Positions 60,371 to 64,000 of a DNA stretch of 64,000 nucleotides are shown here, piece by piece. Position 1 is the stretch's first letter. The number at the start of each line of letters is the position of its first letter. Origin of the DNA: Lytechinus pictus (lineage: Eukaryota > Echinodermata > Echinoidea > Temnopleuroida > Toxopneustidae); the NCBI RefSeq assembly GCF_037042905.1, contig NC_087257.1:26473501-26537500 (forward strand), written 5' to 3'. The notes beneath the pieces are model-generated. The model was not told the DNA's origin and did no database searches. It worked only from the letters and a program-made list of their open reading frames with translations. The position numbers were made by a program, and so were the translations under genes.

Positions 60371-60631
60371 AAATACAAACAGCAGCTAAGAAAACAAGGT
60401 AATCGCCAGTCCTCTTCCAGCACACAGCGGGCGTCGCCGGTCCATGGGAACCACTCGACCGTCGCAAACCTTCCCTCACCCGTCAGTGCTCCAAGCTCTT
60501 CGTCGTCGTCCTCGTCAACGATCTCCATATCCAATTCCTCATCTACTGCCTCATCACAAACTTCCATCCCCACACCACCACCATCATCATCTAGCACGAC
60601 GTCGGTTTCATCGTCATCGACCACTTTTCAG
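60371..60631 (+). CDS. FAM117/GLCCI1-like: FAM117/GLCCI1-family protein, exon with coiled start and Ser-rich tract
   Basis: This 261-nt exon (87 codons, phase 0 at both ends) follows the acceptor ATTTGTACAG and ends CAG|GTAGAA. It starts KYKQQLRKQGNRQSSSS, the counterpart of the family's KLRQQLQRSK segment, and continues to SPVHGNHSTVAN, which matches the conserved SP-x-HGNH motif of GLCCI1/FAM117B. The last 45 or so codons are almost entirely Ser, Thr and Pro, with an uninterrupted run of eight serines. This low-complexity stretch has no clear match in the vertebrate proteins I know and looks like a lineage-specific expansion. The exon is GC- and CpG-rich compared with the surrounding intron. 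An antisense Asp/Glu-rich open frame over the same bases is only a shadow of the Ser codons. Confidence 0.86.
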
Positions 60632-63600
60632 GTAGAAACTTTAAGTGTTTTCATCAAAACGAGTTCGTTCTCTTGCGTCCTTTTTCTTATCTAATGAATT
60701 GGCCCGATCAAAAAATATTGGGCTTATTTCTGTTCTAGCTTTTTATTTTTGCTCAAAAATTCATCCCAGAAATATTCAGATATTTTTGCTAGGCATCTTC
60801 ACCAGGCTGAAGCTACATCTAATCCCAATATGGAACATGCCACATTCAGATCCGGGAGGGGGGGGGGGGGCAGTCAAATGTATTCACTATTGCTCTACAC
60901 ATGCGTGACCAAATTATTTCCAAACACTCCCTGAACAAGTTTTTCTCTGTGTGCAAAATAACCCCCTACACCAGTTTTTCGCCGGCTTTATTTACACAGT
61001 TTGGCCCCTAAACAAGTTGTTGCCAAAATATGACCCCGGTGATAAAGCCTGGGGAAAAAATACCCTAAACATGTTTGGCTAGTCTTTAATAAAATAAAAA
61101 AACTTTGGAAAAAAAACATACCCTAAATATGTTTTACCCCGCAATGGACCATTGACCAGTCTTTCAAAACCACCCTTTTTTGTGAAAATCAGTGTTTTAG
61201 ATACCCTTAATGAGTGCACGCGCGGCCCACGTCCAAAACTGAAAAAATACCCCTTTAAACACGTTTTTTTGTTACGCATGTGTACAGCTATATATTTTAC
61301 TGCTTTCATATGGGGCTATGCAAGAAACTTGCAATTGATCGCAAGTCAATTTTAGGTCCAAAAATAAATCGAAATTCATGCATTTCCATTACAAATTTGC
61401 AATTAATCAATGGCCTCCTTCTTGCATCAACAAGTATTAATTGATTTGCTTCAGTTAAAATTGATCCATCACTCGTAATTTTGCATCTGACATTTGCAAT
61501 TAATGGCAAATATTTTCTTGCAACACCCCATTAAATTCACCAGATTTTGTCCAGAATTAATAAGTTGGAATGCTTACATGAATGCTGTTAATACAAATTT
61601 TACCCAATTGGATTACAAGCCGATCGTATAGTGTGTGACAGGCTTGACATACATGTAGCTGATTGGCTTTATCTTTGGACCTTTGTAGCTTCAGCTTAGT
61701 ATTGATTTCCTTCCATTCAAAGTCAAGTATAATTTCTTACCTAGTATAATGAATACACAGAGAAGAAAGGAATATTTGTAGAATTAAAAACAAAATTATA
61801 AGGAAATACACATGTATAGGAGTAGACTGTACAATGGTTTGAAATGGGTACACCATAAAAAGCATCTTTCCCTTTTAGTAGCACTGCCTCAGTAATGTAT
61901 TCCATCTACATCCCGCTGGGGCTTTTTGTCACAGTGTAGTCACGTGACCAGCACATGATACTGATGCCAATTTGAAGATTAAGCAGTAGCACCTATTCAA
62001 CAAAGCATAAAATGATTGTCTTAAATGCATGCAATTGGGGCTTTCAGCATCATCATACCCTTTAAGTAACACTGCCTAATCAATGTATTCCATCTGCATC
62101 CAGTCTGATTTTCATTTTTTGCACTGTCCAGTCACATGACCAGCACTTCACTCTCGTATTTATAAGGAGCTGGTTTGAACACGTGAGCAGGAGAGTAGAA
62201 GATGGCTCCTTTAATACTAAGGATTCGTTCCCTTCTCGGAGTTGCGATGTACTTGATAGTCGTTTCAGAATTTTGAGGGATTTTGTTGTGCAGTGTCGTG
62301 CTAATATTCGTCCATCGTGTATTTTCATGTATAATGTTACCAGATAATCAATCTCTATTTGCAAGCACTCTCTGGAGTTATGAACAACCGACTGAATATA
62401 AACAATAATTTATCTTACAATTCTTCTTTTATGTAACCATAACATCAAGCTAAAGTAGATGATTTGTCAATGAAAATGACTGAATGATCATTTAAAAAAA
62501 AATTCAGATTAAACTAAAGTAATTTATTTATTTATTTTATTTCCAGGTAAAAGACAACAAGAATATGTACAATAGGAAGAAATTACCACCGACTAGTGCC
62601 TGAGGATGACTAAGAATAAAAACTAGTTTATGTTATGAAGCTCTCCTCACTAGTAGGGGTTTACAAATATACAAAAATAAAATCGGTATAAAATGGCAAT
62701 ATATGATTGGATGCATTACTTATTCAAACAAAGAACTTAATAATAAAGAGTGTTTGTTTCCATGTTTCCACAAGCAATTATAATATCCAGTCAATATGAA
62801 ATGTTTATGCATTTTGATTTTTGAATAAACAATGTTATGCTCTTATCAGATAGTATTAAAAGTAATGATTTTTTTAAGCAGAAATGACTTTTAAAAATCA
62901 AGTATGAAAAGCAAGTACCAAGTAAATATTTGCTCTAAGTATAAGTTACCGTCATTTTCTTTTTCTGAAAAATAAATATATATTGATGTATCAGTTCATG
63001 GACATGTACATAGACTATTCAATCATAATAGAATTTGTCATTGAAAATGAATGGCATATCATTCAATGAAATGCAAGAACATGTACTGACATGCTTGTGC
63101 CCAGTACATCAATGCATTCATTGGCTTTATATATTATTGGCTATTAGATTAAGTTTACAATGAAAATGACAGCAATAATTTAGATTAAACTTCATAACTA
63201 CTGTTAGCAAGTCATCGAAAGCCCACATTTTTGTTCGCAGTTTTAAATTTTTAATTATTTTCATTGCACTGCATGTACATGTAAATTTGCTTTGTTGTTT
63301 GAAGCGATATTGGTCTGGAAAAGCAAATGATATTGGTCAATATGATGTGCTGAAATGTACATCATATGACCAGTCATAAAACTAACAGGCAAATTTGCTA
63401 ATGAATGATACTAATGACTACTTGTATTCACCTGTGGTGGTTTTGATATGATGATGGCAGGTTTATCAAATAACAAGGATTTACATAATGATCTTATAAG
63501 GCATATCATTATTACAGATCACTTTATACATTGTGTTATGTTTTCTACATCATGAAATAATTACTCACACTTGTTACCTTTGAAATGGTCCAAATATGTT

Positions 63601-63666
63601 CCAAGGTTACCTCGTGGGTGTAATTCTTTCTAATGATCTCAATGATGTATACCCCCCCCCCCTCCT
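60632..63666. other. Intron before the last exon in the window
   Basis: Starts with GTAGAA. It holds a G-run at 60856-60869, a diverged direct duplication at 61861-61955 and 62047-62145, AT-rich sequence, and a C-run at 63652-63662 just before the duplicated acceptor region. No further exon is evident. Confidence 0.7.
61861..62145 (+). repeat. Diverged direct duplication, period about 190 bp
   Basis: Copy 1 (61861-61955) and copy 2 (62047-62145) share CACTGCCT, AATGTATTCCATCT-x-CATCC and CAGT then CACGTGACCAGCAC or CACATGACCAGCAC. Copy 1 contains the E-box CACGTG (61941-61946), copy 2 CACATG (62133-62138). Confidence 0.7.
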
Positions 63667-63791
63667 AATGTCTCAAAGACCAGCTTAAATCAACAAACCC
63701 TCTTTCTCTACATTGTGTCTCTAGCAGGTCTCTATATCGACGAGTCTGATTACCCGCTCCACAGTCATTCCTCTTCCCGAACACTTGAGGG
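63667..63791 (+). pseudogene. Diverged tandem copy of the acceptor and first part of the last exon
   Basis: The segment 63667-63791 repeats 63829-63970. Both contain a GTCT-x-AAAGAC/TTCAAGAC-like start, a TTGTGTCTCT tract, the same AGCAG tandem acceptor and then the exon start. Over the alignable exon bases (61 nt) I count five substitutions. Copy 1 lacks 18 nt (six codons) present in copy 2, an in-frame difference. Similarity stops at CACTTGAGGG, after which copy 1 has unrelated sequence and no donor is evident. Read from 63728 the frame continues 60 codons and stops at TGA 63908-63910, inside copy 2 but in another frame. It could be a dead exon fragment, an alternative terminal exon, or an assembly duplication of two haplotypes. 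Confidence 0.7.
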
Positions 63792-63885
63792 AATTCTTCG
63801 TCATGAACCCCTTCCCCCCCAGCCCGTTGATGTCTTCAAGACTTAAAATAAATCAACGAGCCCTCTCTCTATTGTGTCTCTTTAG

Positions 63886-64000
63886 CAGGTCTCTGTATCG
63901 ACGAGTCTGATTGGTCAAGCGCACACACTTCCCCGCTCCACAGCCATTCCTGTTCCCAACCACTTGAGGGCGCCGCCTGTTCCCAGGATAAGGGGTAGCG
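63886..64000 (+). CDS. FAM117/GLCCI1-like: FAM117/GLCCI1-family protein, exon cut by the window edge
   Basis: An acceptor TTTAGCAG precedes an open frame that stays open to the last base of the window. Two AG dinucleotides three bases apart allow the exon to begin at 63886 (adding Gln) or 63889 (beginning Val). The peptide starts VSVSTSLIGQAHTLPRST and ends AIPVPNHLRAPPVPRIRGS. It is in phase 0, as the previous exon requires. The ending resembles the vertebrate segment that runs through a Pro-rich stretch to a V-P-R-(I/V) sequence just before the conserved NVEG or SVEG block, so the next codons outside the window should read close to VEGLNQE. CpG and GC content are raised as in the other exons. 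The exon is duplicated 161 bp upstream (see the pseudo-exon entry). Confidence 0.72.

Noticed and set aside
60316-60624. Antisense Asp/Glu/Val-rich open frame over the Ser-rich exon
   Set aside because: It is the complement of the Ser/Thr codons of a well-supported sense exon; no independent evidence.
1-64000. CRISPR array, operon or bacterial defence system
   Set aside because: Spliced exons, SINEs, MITEs and a Penelope-like element show a eukaryotic genome; no regularly spaced repeats with unique spacers were seen.

Overview
The window looks like intron-rich, repeat-rich DNA from a marine invertebrate deuterostome, most likely an echinoderm (sea urchin-like). This rests on AT-rich non-coding DNA, constant TACATGTA and GGCCTACATGTA motifs, many small inverted-repeat elements, tRNA-derived SINEs, and one gene with short exons and long introns. 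The species call is an inference; no search was possible. There are no bacterial features, operons, CRISPR arrays or rRNA genes.

One protein-coding gene can be supported. It runs on the + strand and is a homologue of the vertebrate FAM117A/FAM117B/GLCCI1 family. Four of its exons lie here: 18556-18722, 54680-54751, 60371-60631 and an exon starting at 63886 or 63889 that runs off the right edge. The introns are about 36.0 kb, 5.6 kb and 3.3 kb. The first exon is not recognised and probably lies left of the window; the 3' half of the gene lies to the right. Just before the last exon is a second, diverged copy of its acceptor and first codons (63667-63791).

The 36-kb intron holds a nearly complete Penelope-like retroelement (31469-34054) in sense orientation. 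It is flanked by a perfect 12-bp target-site duplication and encodes a reverse transcriptase plus a GIY-YIG endonuclease, broken by a single in-frame TGA. The 3' end of its reading frame also carries a promoter-like array (four CCAAT boxes in a 75-bp tandem duplication, then TATATAA) and, overlapping the stop codon, a hammerhead-ribozyme-like fold. This matches the pseudo-LTR design known for this class.

The rest is non-coding: at least ten probable inverted-repeat (MITE-like) elements, five clear tRNA-SINE copies and some fragments, two further dispersed repeat families, minisatellites, microsatellites and many long G/C homopolymers. Layout: 1-18555, probable intron 1 or upstream DNA, with MITEs at 1468, 5800, 6654, 16875 and 17871; 18556-18722, exon tightly flanked by MITEs; 18723-54679, large intron with the retroelement, the SINEs at 41-44 kb, minisatellites at 26 and 30 kb, and possible regulatory islands at 36, 39 and 53 kb; 54680-64000, the compact 3' part with three exons.
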